Below are positions 13,001 through 25,400 of a DNA stretch of 64,000 nt, in pieces. Source of the stretch: Petrosia ficiformis (Eukaryota; Porifera; Demospongiae; Haplosclerida; Petrosiidae); the NCBI GenBank assembly GCA_947044365.1, contig OX345639.1, positions 8,446,718 to 8,510,717 of the forward strand, written 5' to 3'. Both the position numbers and the translations under genes were made by a program. The notes under the pieces are model-generated. The model was not told the DNA's origin. It was given only the letters and a program-made list of their open reading frames with translations, and did not search any database. Each line of letters begins with the position of its first letter. Within the stretch, counting starts at the first letter, position 1.

Positions 13001-13545
13001 AAAAAGGGGAGGAGTCCGGCTCGCGAGTCTACGTCACATCCTGCTTACTGACTACAATAGTTTATTTATGGTATGGGCCACTTCGGCTTTACAGTGTTAA
13101 GCCAACGATACACTAGGCAACATTGTTGCTTGTGACAGTTACAAGTAACTGTTACATGCAACAGTTTCTTCCTTAGATTTTTCATGTAAAACTTGCAAAA
13201 TTCAAACTGTTAGTTTCTTGCACTAGCAAGTGTAAACTGTAACATGAAAGAGTAACATTAGTTTTTTATAGACTAACCAATATCGTCTTGATGTATCCCT
13301 TCTTTCGCAATAAAAGCAAGTGCTTTATCGAGGTTAGCCCTCTTGTGGTGTATGTTATCAGGTTCCTTGTTGTATTTATGCAGACTCTTCTTAGAGAGGA
13401 CCTCCAACAAAACTATAAGTTTTACTCCATCCTGAAAACCTGTTGCTATATCATCCACGGCTAATTCTTGAGTCTTTAGTTGCTCGTTGATCCATCTGAA
13501 GTAAGTTTTTCCCTCAGTTCTATAACTTCTATCCGACAGACTCAT
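7046..13545 (-). CDS. filamin-like protein, copy B (CH1-CH2 plus 12 Ig-filamin repeats)
   Basis: Exons 13545-13278, 11525-11377, 11173-10994 and 10681-7046 join in phase to 1,410 residues. Residues 1-139 form CH1 (DDIATGFQDGVKLIVLLEVL) and about 140-210 CH2 (NNWNDGTAIAALVDAYSPDL, then DPEDMIDPP). A single 3.6-kb exon carries twelve filamin-type Ig repeats from about residue 239. The repeats fall into four types (starting DISKVKVSGSGITG, VHIGVGPELA, IDLSKVIVTGPGI and YVKCSGDGLTHAI) arranged A-C-D, A-B-C-D, A-B-C-D, B. Vertebrate filamins have 24 repeats and end in a dimerisation repeat; this protein is about half as long and ends in an unusual Phe-rich tail (FFDFFFAWLF). Expected role: cytoskeletal actin cross-linking. 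It lies head to head with the DED gene, 219 bp apart. Confidence 0.88.
12744..13031. mobile_element. MULE-like MITE in filamin copy B intron 1
   Basis: Long inverted ends (CTCGCGAGCCAGACTCCTCC on the left, its imperfect inverse on the right, about 65 bp each) are flanked by an 8-of-9 target duplication, CATCACATC (12735-12743) and CGTCACATC (13032-13040). Related elements sit at 39000-39473, 46769-47074 and 50858-51186. A 9-bp duplication points to the Mutator/MULE superfamily. No ORF. Confidence 0.75.
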
Positions 13546-13639
13546 GTCTCCTGCAGTACTTTCGTCGATACATATACATGTGCATGCACGCAGAAGCAGT
13601 CACACCTTTATATAGTCTCGTGCGCGCGCTCAAGCGGAC

Positions 13640-13757
13640 GTACCAGACCCAACCTACTTAGCCGTGTAGCTTAGGCGGGTACTAGGTTGGGTCTGATCTG
13701 ATTAGTCTCGCGGCCCAGCCCCTTCGCTCCAAGAGCGAAGGGGCTGGCCCGCGAGAG
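13640..13757. repeat. two perfect-stem hairpins in the divergent promoter
   Basis: Hairpin 1 (about 13645-13697) pairs CAGACCCAACCTA with TAGGTTGGGTCTG. Hairpin 2 (about 13708-13757) pairs CTCGCGGCCCAGCCCCTTCG with its near-perfect inverse across a few bases. Both resemble terminal sequences of the MULE-like miniature elements elsewhere in the window. They fill most of the 219 bp between the filamin-like ATG and the DED-gene ATG, so they may supply or disrupt promoter sequence. That role is inferred. Confidence 0.65.
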
Positions 13758-13764
13758 CACAAGT

Positions 13765-15939
13765 ATGATAAAAATAGCTGCAACTGCACAAGGAGCACAA
13801 AACGATATGGATGAAGATAGACTTCGTCTTCATGTCGCAAGTTTCGCAGAGGATTTGAAGCAAAAAGATGTGCGCAAGTTGAAATACATTCAAGATATTC
13901 CTAAAGGCATTCGAGAGGAACTTCACTCAGCACTAGATATCTTTCAGTATCTTGAAGAAAAACTTGTTTTAGACTTTCAGAATCCACAAACTCTTGTTAC
14001 TTTGATGAGAAAACTAAAGAAAGAAAAATGGGCAGTGGAAACAGAAAGAATCATTGGTAAGTACTAAGTACTTTATATATAATGCTCAATAATATTATAA
14101 TATAATTCTTTTAGCAGAAAGCAAAGGCTTAATTGCAACAGAAACTCAGTGTCCAATTCAGGAAACTGTGTCTACCACAACAACAAAGTCCACAACACAT
14201 GAATTAGAGCTAAAGATGGAAGCATCAGAACAAACAGTAGTTAGAAGAGTACAACCTTCCTCAGAACAAAAAAAGTCTAATTCTCTCAAACGTCGATTGG
14301 GTATCTTCTATTTATCAGAGCTTCAAGAAAATGAAAGTGATGAATCATCGAGTGATGAGGAAGAAAGAGACGAAGGTTCAACCGAAATATGTAAAAACGC
14401 AGGAGATTCAAGTTGTTCGTGTTGTGGGGTGAAGTCAAAAGCAAAACTGCTGGAAGCATTAAACACACCAGAAATAATACAGGGTATAGAATCAATTGTT
14501 GAAAACAAACTCAATCGGCGGTTTTCCTCTCTATCAACAATAGACATCTCCTTGAGTGACGAGTCATTGAACAGACATGAGATAGCTTCAACTGATGATA
14601 TATCATATCATGGAACACCTGTTAGCAGACAACCTTCATCTGTTAGCAAAAAATCATCTCGTTCCAGTGGATATGGAAGCATGCTTTATGATCCTCCACC
14701 AGATATACTTGTTGAATCATCAATTGACGAGTTTGAGCAAACTGAAACATTCGTTGATCAAACTATCCCCTACTCACCTTGGGTACGACAGAACTCATCC
14801 TCATCCCATGGAAGTACACTGTCACCAAGGTGAATATATTTAAGAATATAATACATAAATCACATGCAAGAGATAGGATTATAGTTAGATTATCTACCTC
14901 TATTGATGATAAATAATTTTATAGGTCAACAATTGATTCACGGCTTAGTTCAACTGATAGCTATAAAACGGCACTTTCAAGTGAGGATGAAGGTAAAGGA
15001 TGTTATTGTACTTTCTGATTACAAGTCTACTCTTAATTAATGTTTATATAACTAAGTAGTTGTAATTATAGTAAGGTTGTCAACAGGAAACCAATATACA
15101 GATATGACATTCAAATCCATATTAGACATTCTGGTTTATTGTTTGTTTACAGATTTTTACGATCAGCAACATGAATATCAAAGTAACGAAAGGGAATCTA
15201 CCTCTTCTGATGATAGTGTAATTACTATACACAAACAGAGTCACTTTACAAATATAGTGTACTCGCCACCTCCTAGTGGAAAGGAAAAACTAGAGGGCGA
15301 AATGCAAATAAGCGTAAAAGAGCTCCTAAAAGATGTCCAAAGAAAGGTGCTTGGCAGGGTGTATATGAGCAATGCATTCCCTTCTCTAGGACATGGTCTA
15401 CAATTCCAGCTTCACTTATATCCCAATAGCTATGGATCATCTTGTTGCTCTGTCTATCTTGTTGTTCTTGGTTGGACACAACCAGAACGATACCCTTTAC
15501 CAAAAATGATGATCAAGGTTAGCAAATAGTTTAAAAATTGTCGATACTGTGTACTATTGTATAATTATATGCGTAGGTCTCTGCATATTCTTATGACAGT
15601 AAAGGTCTTGACATTCTATATTCAAAGAGTGAAGAACATGAACTTGATGTAACAACTGATCGTCCTCCTACTCCACACGATGTGAGTATACAATGCAAAT
15701 ACTATGTATACCTTGCATGTAACATGTATGATTGATCTTCCTACACAAAATGGATGAATAGCAATAATTATCTTAACATGTTTCTTATACAGGTGGACTT
15801 CAAAAATCTCGCAATATTCCCTTCATTGATAGCACACAAAGATTTGACTACTATTCAGAGTCCAAACATTAATATCAAAGTCATATTAGAATATAAAGTT
15901 ATAACTCTTAGACATAAAGTTATGAATTATGTAAAATAG
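13765..15939 (+). CDS. death-effector-domain protein with TRAF/MATH-like C-terminus
   Basis: Exons 13765-14056, 14115-14829, 14925-14992, 15153-15517, 15577-15681 and 15793-15939 join in phase to 563 residues. About residues 17-97 read as a DED (ASFAEDLKQKDVRKLKYI, then DIPKGIREELHSALDIFQYL). The middle (about 100-400) is Ser/Thr/Glu-rich and probably disordered, with runs such as DESSSDEEERDE and a SRSSGYGS patch. The last 150 residues resemble a TRAF/MATH fold: LQFQLHLYPNSYGSS, then a hydrophobic strand YLVVLGW, ending FPSLIAHKDL and INIKVILEYK. DEDs recruit caspases or other DED proteins; TRAF domains bind receptors. A start at 13807 (MDEDRLRL) is possible. Exon 2 has a tandem TAGCAG acceptor. 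The DED call is fairly firm, the MATH call moderate. Confidence 0.72.
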
Positions 15940-16435
15940 TTCAATAAACTGTAAAATGTTATATAATTTTATATATATATATGTGTGTGTGTATAAATTA
16001 TGTTAATAAAATTGCAAACATTATGAGTGTTAAATCAAATGTAACACAGTTTGATGTGTGTGTTCTTATCACTACTACATTGATATACTAAATTGTATAT
16101 ATATATATATATATATACTTTGGCTTACTAAATCAATATAGACACAATGACACATATTACAACAACAATGTTAATTACTTCACAGACTAGTGTCTGGTAA
16201 ACTAATGGATGTAACACACATGGTACTGTTTTCTGTTCATCATAAAATTAATTATAATAATAATGCAATAGAATGAATAATAACTGATGACAATTTGCAC
16301 TGAAAAAAAATGAATTAAAAGTACATGTATATAAATGATGAGAGAACATATATACAATAAAAATTTACTATAATTATATACGAATAATATGATATCATAA
16401 ACAATTAACAAATAAATCAAATATTGATCTCATAT
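15940..16435. other. convergent intergenic space
   Basis: AT-rich stretch with (TA)n runs at about 15971-15984 and 16098-16117, between the stop of the DED gene and the stop of the RNF19-like gene on the opposite strand. No feature beyond these repeats. Confidence 0.5.
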
Positions 16436-19400
16436 TCAAACCAGTGCTTCAGTATTCAGTGTTGGTACTCCTCTGGTATTAGTAAGAATCAAATGAACAG
16501 GAATAAAAATATATACATAAAATAACCCAATTGGTATAACAATAAGAGCTAATATTAAAGATAAAAATGGTGAGAAAATAAACACTACAACAGCTGACAA
16601 TATTCCAAAGGTCACTCCCAAACATTTTTTAGACAGTATTGAATAAATCTGTGATGATTATAAGAGTTATAGTGAATTGTAATTCTGAAATCTATACTAC
16701 ATTAGTCATACAATGTGTATATAGCAATACTAAGCTGTGGATAAGTGCATGTAAAGGATATCAGTTTGGCACAACAAATGGATCCGCTCCTAGCTTAGGA
16801 GAGGAACCACCATCTAATCCTTCCATTAATGAAGTTAATGGTTTAGGAGATAAAGGATATAAATATAAATAACTGATAATGTAATAAGTGTACTAATAAT
16901 GTCATTTATTATGATTATAATTTCCTTTAAAGCTTTTTTGATACCCATACATATCAGGAAATTATTGAAACCAGAAGGTCAATGTAATATCAGATCAGTA
17001 TTGGTAGATATCCGTAGTCAATTCCAATGTATTGGAATATTAGTAAAATTCTATATCTGTACATCAGTACTGTTATTACATCATCCAAGTGCACACTTTA
17101 ATGCACATATTCTATTACAAAACATCAATTCCAACTGTTATTGTAACTACACTAATACATGTGAACAAAGTGTACAATAACTAATTCAAAGTGCTGACAC
17201 ATTATTAGTTTTTTTTAGAATTTGATTAGCTTTAGGTCACATGATCAGCACAATAAAGTACATCTCTTTCTGACAATATAGTTATGAAATAACCAAAGCA
17301 TGTTTACATTGTCCACACGTTCTACAAACGTTCAACATATGATAAATCACTTGCTATATTAGGAATATTGTTGTTATAACAGAATTAAAATATTGATTGT
17401 TTACGAAACAGACATTTCATAGACTGTGTTTTTGCCAATATCTATTATGTATTCAGTTCCGTTATATATATCATTATATGCTGGGAATACATATCTCAAA
17501 GGATGCTTTTTACTTATAAAACTGTTTACTAATTTTGTGCACATGCTGCAACACGTCATTATACTATAATTCATTTTCTTTCAGGATACACATATTATAT
17601 ATATTATATACATAATTATATATTATAATAATATTGCATACTATATATATAGTTATTTATATAATTTATGTTATAAATTTATTATAGTGTATGAAATAAA
17701 GTGCTAATAATTATACAAATCCGGTTGATGAATCCCCCAACAGTGTGTCAATGGTTTCATCTAATTCAATTTATAAGACATGACACACACACCTTCTCAT
17801 GCACATTTAAAAGGTTTTAATAATCATGACTTGAAATCATCCCACCTGTGGGAGAGATAATAACTCACCAAATAGGCAACCAATAATGGAATAAGAAATA
17901 TTCCAATAAAGAAAACTAGTAATGCAATAAGGAGCATTAGGAAAGGTGCACCGCTCCATAGAATAAGTCGGAATCCCCATCTTTTCCACCATGACCATCT
18001 ACGACGACCATACATGGGACAACCAGTTGGACTATAAAATGATAAGAATTTGTTGTGATGAAAGTATGAAAAGGTCATTCATTAAGCAAGAAAGTACACA
18101 GAGTAGGATTTCATACAGGGGGAGGGGGGGGGGGGGGGTGTTGTATCCCCCACTAGATTTCAGACCAAATTTACTTCAACATGCAACAACATCTCAGCTA
18201 CAAGCCTTCTGGGGCTCCAGAAGCCACCAGAACCAACCTCAGAGGGTTAAAAGTTTCGGGTGATGTATAGCCCCACGGTCCCTACCCCAAAAGCAGTGTA
18301 CTCTGCATGCTTGATTTTTCCCCTCCCTAACATAAATCCTGGATAAAACATCACAAAGTGTTTTTAGCGGCAATGGTATGCCAATATTGGTTACAATTTA
18401 CATAAAATTCGCAAATTATTGAAGGTAATGAATGTATTATATATATATAATTTGATATCTTTATTCATTCCATGTCATATTCAACACAGATCATAACAGA
18501 TGGTGCTCAACATATTCATTGTCATCATGCATATGTTGAGCGTCATCTGTTATAATTATAACTTTTTCACTAAAAAACTCTTATTACAGAAGAACGTTTT
18601 GGTTACTTTTGATAGTCTTATTGACCTCTAAACACATAACTGATTTTGTGTTAATAGCACTCTCCATTTCACAGCAATTTCATGCCATTCTTACAGCTAG
18701 AGGTAACGTATTTGATGAATCTATGGTAACTACAGATATGAAACTTGTTTTACTCTCATGACATAACTTAATCTTCATAGCAACGGTCTCCTTTTTTAAA
18801 TATAGCTTTTAGGATCTCTGAAACAAGCATTCCACTATATAAAATGTACAGTGACTTAAAAACAAACCATTATAAAAGAAAAATCAGACCATTGCCAAAT
18901 ACTTCTATCTTCAAACTACTGATTTTTAAAATTTCAGAGCAATAGAGTATGTGGATAATTAGAACAAGTTACCTAAAATATACCATGACAGTAATCAGAA
19001 ATGTATAACGATTAACGAATATGCTAATTACCAAAGCGCTACCTTAAACTGCTGGGCAATTTGACGATTAGATGACTAAAACAAAACAATGTTAATAATT
19101 GTATTATGTACATTATAAAGGTGACTAATGTTTACAGGTACAAATTTTAGATTTATCTAACTTTGTGATAATTTGGAATTGGCAAATTTTAATGAAATAT
19201 ATTGTATATACCATATATATATATGTAATTACATTATTCACTATAATAATATTCATAATAGATTTACGTATGTGCAAAGTGTAGAGAGTGTGTTGTATAG
19301 TAATCAAATAATTGTTAAATGGTAAATTGAATTTTGTGTCTAAAAAATCCCCAGTTGCTCTGCTACAATCATGCCAATTCTACACTATTACATAAATTAT

Positions 19401-22400
19401 ACTATATATGTTTTATAAATCAAATTGTAGCTCTATTTACGAGCTACAAGATAGTAAAATCAGAATTACAATAACATGTATACATTCCAAGATATATGAT
19501 CGTGCATACAGGTATGTGTTAGCTATAGAATATGTTACAGTATATGTCAATAAAATGTCACCATACAGTACAGTAATTACTCAATAGTTTCATTTCCACA
19601 CTACAGTAGTTCAACAGTAGTTTTGACAGTCAATTGATGAGTAGTGAGACAGTAATTAGTGTACAACTTGAACTTTGACAATAATTAGTGTACTTGTCAA
19701 TTGAACACCACAGCACAGTAATTACTATACTATACTGACAGCAGAGCTAAGGTATAACTGATACTGTATAGTATGATATTTTATTGACATGTACTGTATA
19801 TGTGGGTCAGATAAAAGTCTATGTAGTGATCGGCAACTGTTGAAGTTGAAGGAGTTTTTCATGTACATGTACTTATAGACTCTAAAATATATTATATATA
19901 GAATGGCTTCAACATGTGCAGTGCTCAAAATAAGGTCCAGCAATTGGCCATTTTCCAGACATTTTGACTCTTTGTCAGACAAAATTGCATTTGACTAGAC
20001 AAATTGTCTAATTAGTTATAAGAAAACAAAATAAGACCAGTAACCTCACAGTGAGGTTACATGTAATTATTAGTCCAGAGCAGTCATAGCCTAGTGGATT
20101 ACTTCTATATCTCATGTCATAAATGTGTACATTATGTGTGAATTACGAGGTGTTTTTTCTGGTAAAAATTTGCTGGTCAAATTTTGTTCTGTCCAGATAT
20201 TTTTGTTGGACAATTTCAAAAACTATTTCAAGCATTTCACTGCTCAATAGCAGCCCCCACAGGCTACTATCTAAGGGTTCAGTTTCATATTGCTGATACA
20301 CACCTTATAATATATGTAGAAGATCAGCAATATGAGACCTTCGCTCCCTGATAGCAGCACTCAGCTTTGCCTCAGGCTACTACATGTATCTCAGGTTTTA
20401 GTCTTCAATTGCTGATACACACCTTATAATGGGGCTACTGTATGTAGAATATCAGCAATATGAGACCTTCACTCCTCGATAGCAGCCCTTGGCTTTCCCA
20501 CAAGCTTCAATCTCGGGGTTTAGTCTCACATTGCTGATACACAGCTTGAAGCCATGGCATATATATTACATACATGTAAATGTACAAATAACAAATCTAT
20601 TTACTACAGTGTCTCAAGTACAGTTTGTTAGTGGTTTCATACTAAGCAAACAGCAGAAAACATATACCAACTAAGGCTCTATCTTGAAGTAAACACCCAC
20701 TCATACATTATATCATACATTATTGGCAGTTTGATTACTATACCAAATGAATAAACTTCCCGAGTGATCAACCATTGCAAACCTTTCGTATGCATTAACA
20801 AGAGATATAAATAATTCCCTCAAACTAAAACATGACTGATGATGTATAAGGCTGAAAACATACCAATACTGAACTATAGTATTTGTAATATGTAACTTTA
20901 GTGACCTTAGTGTAGTAGTTAGTGTCAGAATACATGTCCGGAGTATAGTATTATGAAGGAAATAGTACTCCAATAGTATATGCATTCTCATTTGATGTTT
21001 CTCCCTACGTTACCACAAGACTGTTTGAAACTGTGCAGTCAGGAGGCTTTGAATGGGAGACAATTTAATATTATATTACATACACATCCTAATTTGAGGT
21101 AATTGCGAATGTGAACAAGTTTTCTGATAATTAATGAACTAATACAATTTGTAGAAACTAGATATACTATAAATAATAAGTAAAGTCTTTATTATCATAC
21201 TGCAACAACACTAGTAATTATAGAAATCACTGGAATTTTAATATGAATGGATAGACCACACATACATGTACATGGGGTTTATACAGTAGTTCAACAGTAG
21301 TTTTGACAGTAATTGGTATACTTGTCACCACAGTAGTGAGACAGTAATCACTATACTATACTGACAATAGAACTAATGTAATTACTGTTACTGTAAGGTG
21401 ACATTTTATTGACATGTACTGTATGTATATGTACATGACATACACATAACATATGTATCTAATCTCATTGATTATACCCCTTAGGCACATGTGATATGTG
21501 TTGAACTGATTTGATATACCTCAGGCCTACAACTTGAAAATAGCTTTGGCCACTACCAGTACAATTATAATGATCTATGCTGAATTTTCCCTCTGTACAG
21601 AATTTGAAGGATATATAGTCTTTTTAAACAAATATCAAGTTACAAATAAAAATACTTATACTAAAAAACATTTATTTTTTGTTATTGTTGTTCACTAAAA
21701 TTTAAGCTAATTATATTAAATGTCTAGAAGTTTATTAACATTGGAAGTGCCAACATGTAGTGTACCCCAGAGTTGCCTTGGATGGTATGTTTAACATGTT
21801 TATGAGTATATGTCCATTGCCATGATAATTAGATATACTCTATTTAGGTTCCATATTATTACTATACACATCTAATTATCACTGGTAAAATGGAAAGTTA
21901 ATGAGTACACATCCTGGAGAGATTTGCAATTTGATTTGTCAATTCACATTAGCGTGGCCATAATTTCTGCTTGAACCTACAACACACATACATGTAATTA
22001 CCTTAAGTAATGCATTTCAGATCCAGCTTTGAGACACAACCAGCAAAATCCTAGTGAACATATACTACACACAACATGATTACATGCTCCGTCATCAACT
22101 TTCTCCACTGCAGTGTTACAACGAGGGCAGAGTTTCACATTAATCTCTTTCATCACATCTTTACCTAATGCTTCTTCAACTCCCTGTAAATTTTAGAATA
22201 ATTATAATATCATGATGATGTGGACATCTCGGACTTTCATTTAGAAAATTCATCAAGGGGGGAGCGGGGGCGAAATGTGAATTTGAAGGAGGGGAGGGGC
22301 AACATACAGGGTTATTGTAGTGTGCATATTGGCAAACAAATTTCCAGGGGAGCAAAACTCTAGCAATGAGGCCCACCTGACCATCCCCCCACCCCCCAAA

Positions 22401-25400
22401 ATGAAACCCTGAACCATGATATATGACTTGTAATACTGATGCAAGGATGTGGGACTATATGAAAATAGTGCAGGTAAAAAGATGGTTGGTCATTTCAGAA
22501 TAAAGTTATCAGCATTTTTCTGAGAACAAGGGGAACGTGAATGATCTTTAGTATACCTGCTACAATATCAGTTATATCATCAAAACTAATAGATACAGAT
22601 ACTAAAACCAAAGCACGATACTATTCAGATTATTGGTGCATCATTATGTATGAGATTATGAGTATATAATCAACTGAGATATTATAATTTTGAAGAATGT
22701 TTTCAGGTATTGACGTCATTGTATCATTGATATATAGTTAGTGTAAACACAATTCTTAGAATTCAGTATATAAATTCCCCATACTATGAAACAGTGAAGA
22801 GGTTAAAATAACACACATTGCCATGATTATAGATTATTTAAACAAGCCAAAGAATGACACACATGTATAGTAAAAAATCCCTCTCCATATGCAGTTTTAA
22901 GTGGCATCATCTATAATTACAGAGGTTATACTCAATGCCATAATAGGTATTTCCTGCATAAACAGTGCCAGCTGCTAAATAACAGAATATTTGTTAATTG
23001 TATAATGAAGGAAAATATTTGGAATATGTTTTGAAATGCATTGATGTACAGTGTGCACTTTTAGAAAAGGGAATCCCTTGTAATAGTTACATGCTTAATC
23101 AAATTAATGGTTGCTTCTTGTGTCCATAAAAGACTCCATATATAGTATAAGCATTATAGAAGGTACATGTATATAGGCATTGTTTATATCTGTCAAACAC
23201 TAGATTAATGTATTCTGTGGTTGTATAAGTAGTACTACAATACAATCCACACATGTTGGAGGTGTGGCATACAACTATTGTCATGGTAACAACTAGTGTT
23301 GCTTTAGTATGACCATTTAGTATTGTGAATTTCCTTTTAATAATTGAAAAATCTATTCATCAACTACATGTATAACTATTAACTAATCCTACATGTATGT
23401 GTACTCTATATTTCCTAAACTACTGCAAAAATATCTTACAATACGCAATTCAACTATGATAAACTATAGTCTGTTCACATTCACGATGACTTCAAAATTA
23501 TGATGTGATAAGGTTAATACATGCAACTCAATAATGAAGCTATGAATTGAAATTTGATATACACAAAAAAGAATGGGAAGGATAATTATATGAAAATGGT
23601 GCAGGAATAAAGATTATTGGTCCTTCCAAACTAAAATTATGATCTTGTGTACATTGCTTCCCACTGGGGTTACATGGAAAAACACCTAAGTTCCTAGCTA
23701 CATGCATTACATCGTTATTACATAATTACTACATACGAAACATGCTGTAGCTACATATCTAAGTGGTATCTATTATACTACTGCACTAAAATCCATACAA
23801 TAACTATATACAATATGAGCAATATAAGTTACAACACTGATTACAACAACATCATAAAAGCAACAACATCATAAAAGCAGAAAGGAGTGGTCTTAAGACT
23901 CTTAATATTAACATATACTTATAGACAAAACTTAGCGTTTTTCTCAAATTTGCTAAAATTTAGTATCCACATATAAACGTCACCTGCATCATTATGTGAA
24001 CTAGCCGTTCACATAATGATGCAGCAAAGCCTTGCGTCGCATCAATGTGTTGTATTATAAACAAGATATGCTTACATCAACACCGTCAAACACAATGCAA
24101 CACGACACAAGGACAGGATCTATGTGTCAGTTTCGTTGCGTTTCATCAATCAGTTTCAGAATTTTATCACAACACAATGGATGCAACAAACACAAGGCAA
24201 GGCTTTGCGTCATTATGTGAACCCAGCCTAAGGTATATAACAGATACTTATAATTATATCACATTGTGGCTTATGAACATCTGTCTTCTATATTATTATC
24301 CTAATCATATGAAGGCTACAGCATATTGCTTATGATATGATTATGTAATTTCTATTACATATTATGTGACAAATGTTATTCTGTAGATGGAAGACCCTAT
24401 ATACAAAGCCCAGTGGCTTCCTGTAAACCAGGGTGAACCATCTGTTGCTCAGAACTTGTAAAGTGTGTGGCGATATTGTGACCAAATCTGCAAAATGAGA
24501 CCTTTTTCTTTAGGTAACTTTAGCTACTCTATTCACACATTTTGCATAGAAAAATAACGAAGATCTATTTTACAAAATTTAGTTGACTTTCCTACACAAA
24601 ATAACAAATATCAAGTATTTGATAAAAATTATTGTGTGAAAAAGGTCCCTTTTTACAAATTTGGTATATATTGTTTTTGATGAGGCCTCCACTACAACAT
24701 TGACTATAACTATTACACTTTTAAGTTATGTTATATAACATCAATAGTCATTAGGTAAAAGCATAATTATGTACTTTAAGGTTAATAATGGTAACACATA
24801 TTCTTTATGACCAAGTTGCACATGAACAATATTAATTAGCAAAACACTCCTAGCTATAATATAATAAATCATGTTACGCAGTATAATTATGTCAATAAAA
24901 GGTCACCATACAGTACAGTAATTACTCAGTTGTTTCATTATCACACTACAGTACTTCAAAAGTGGTTTGACAGTAATTGGTGTACTGGTCAATTGAACAC
25001 CACAGTAGTGAGACAGTAGTTACTATACTATACTGACAATAGAACTAAGGTAATTACTATTACTGTATGGTAACTTTTTATTGACATATACTGTATAATA
25101 TGATGAGGGTTCATATAAGGACTTTTTTGCATCGCGTCAATGCATTGTATTGTAAACATGATACGTTTCCTTCAACGCCCTCAGATACAACGTAACATGA
25201 GGATAGATCTGATTTCTACAGTATACATGTAAGTCAATAAAATGACCATACAGTAGCAGTAGTTACCTTAGTTCTACTGTCAGTACAGTACACTAATTAC
25301 CATCTCACTACTGTGGTGTTCAATTGACAAGTACACTAATTACTGTCAAAACTACTGTTGAACTACATGTACTGTAGTGTGGAAATGAAAGTACTGAGTA

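Noticed and set aside
17824..17868. Extension of RNF19-like exon 3 to SHRWDDFKS and a stop
   Set aside because: A strong donor TTG|GTGAGT at 17869 keeps phase 0 with the next exon, which restores the second RNF19 hydrophobic segment.
18120..18140. Poly-G tract as a regulatory site
   Set aside because: Homopolymer lies inside an intron upstream of exon 3; nothing else suggests function.
22176..22444. Short minus-strand frames in a G/C-rich patch next to RNF19-like exon 2
   Set aside because: Low-complexity Pro-rich translation of GGGG runs; no similarity and no splice logic.
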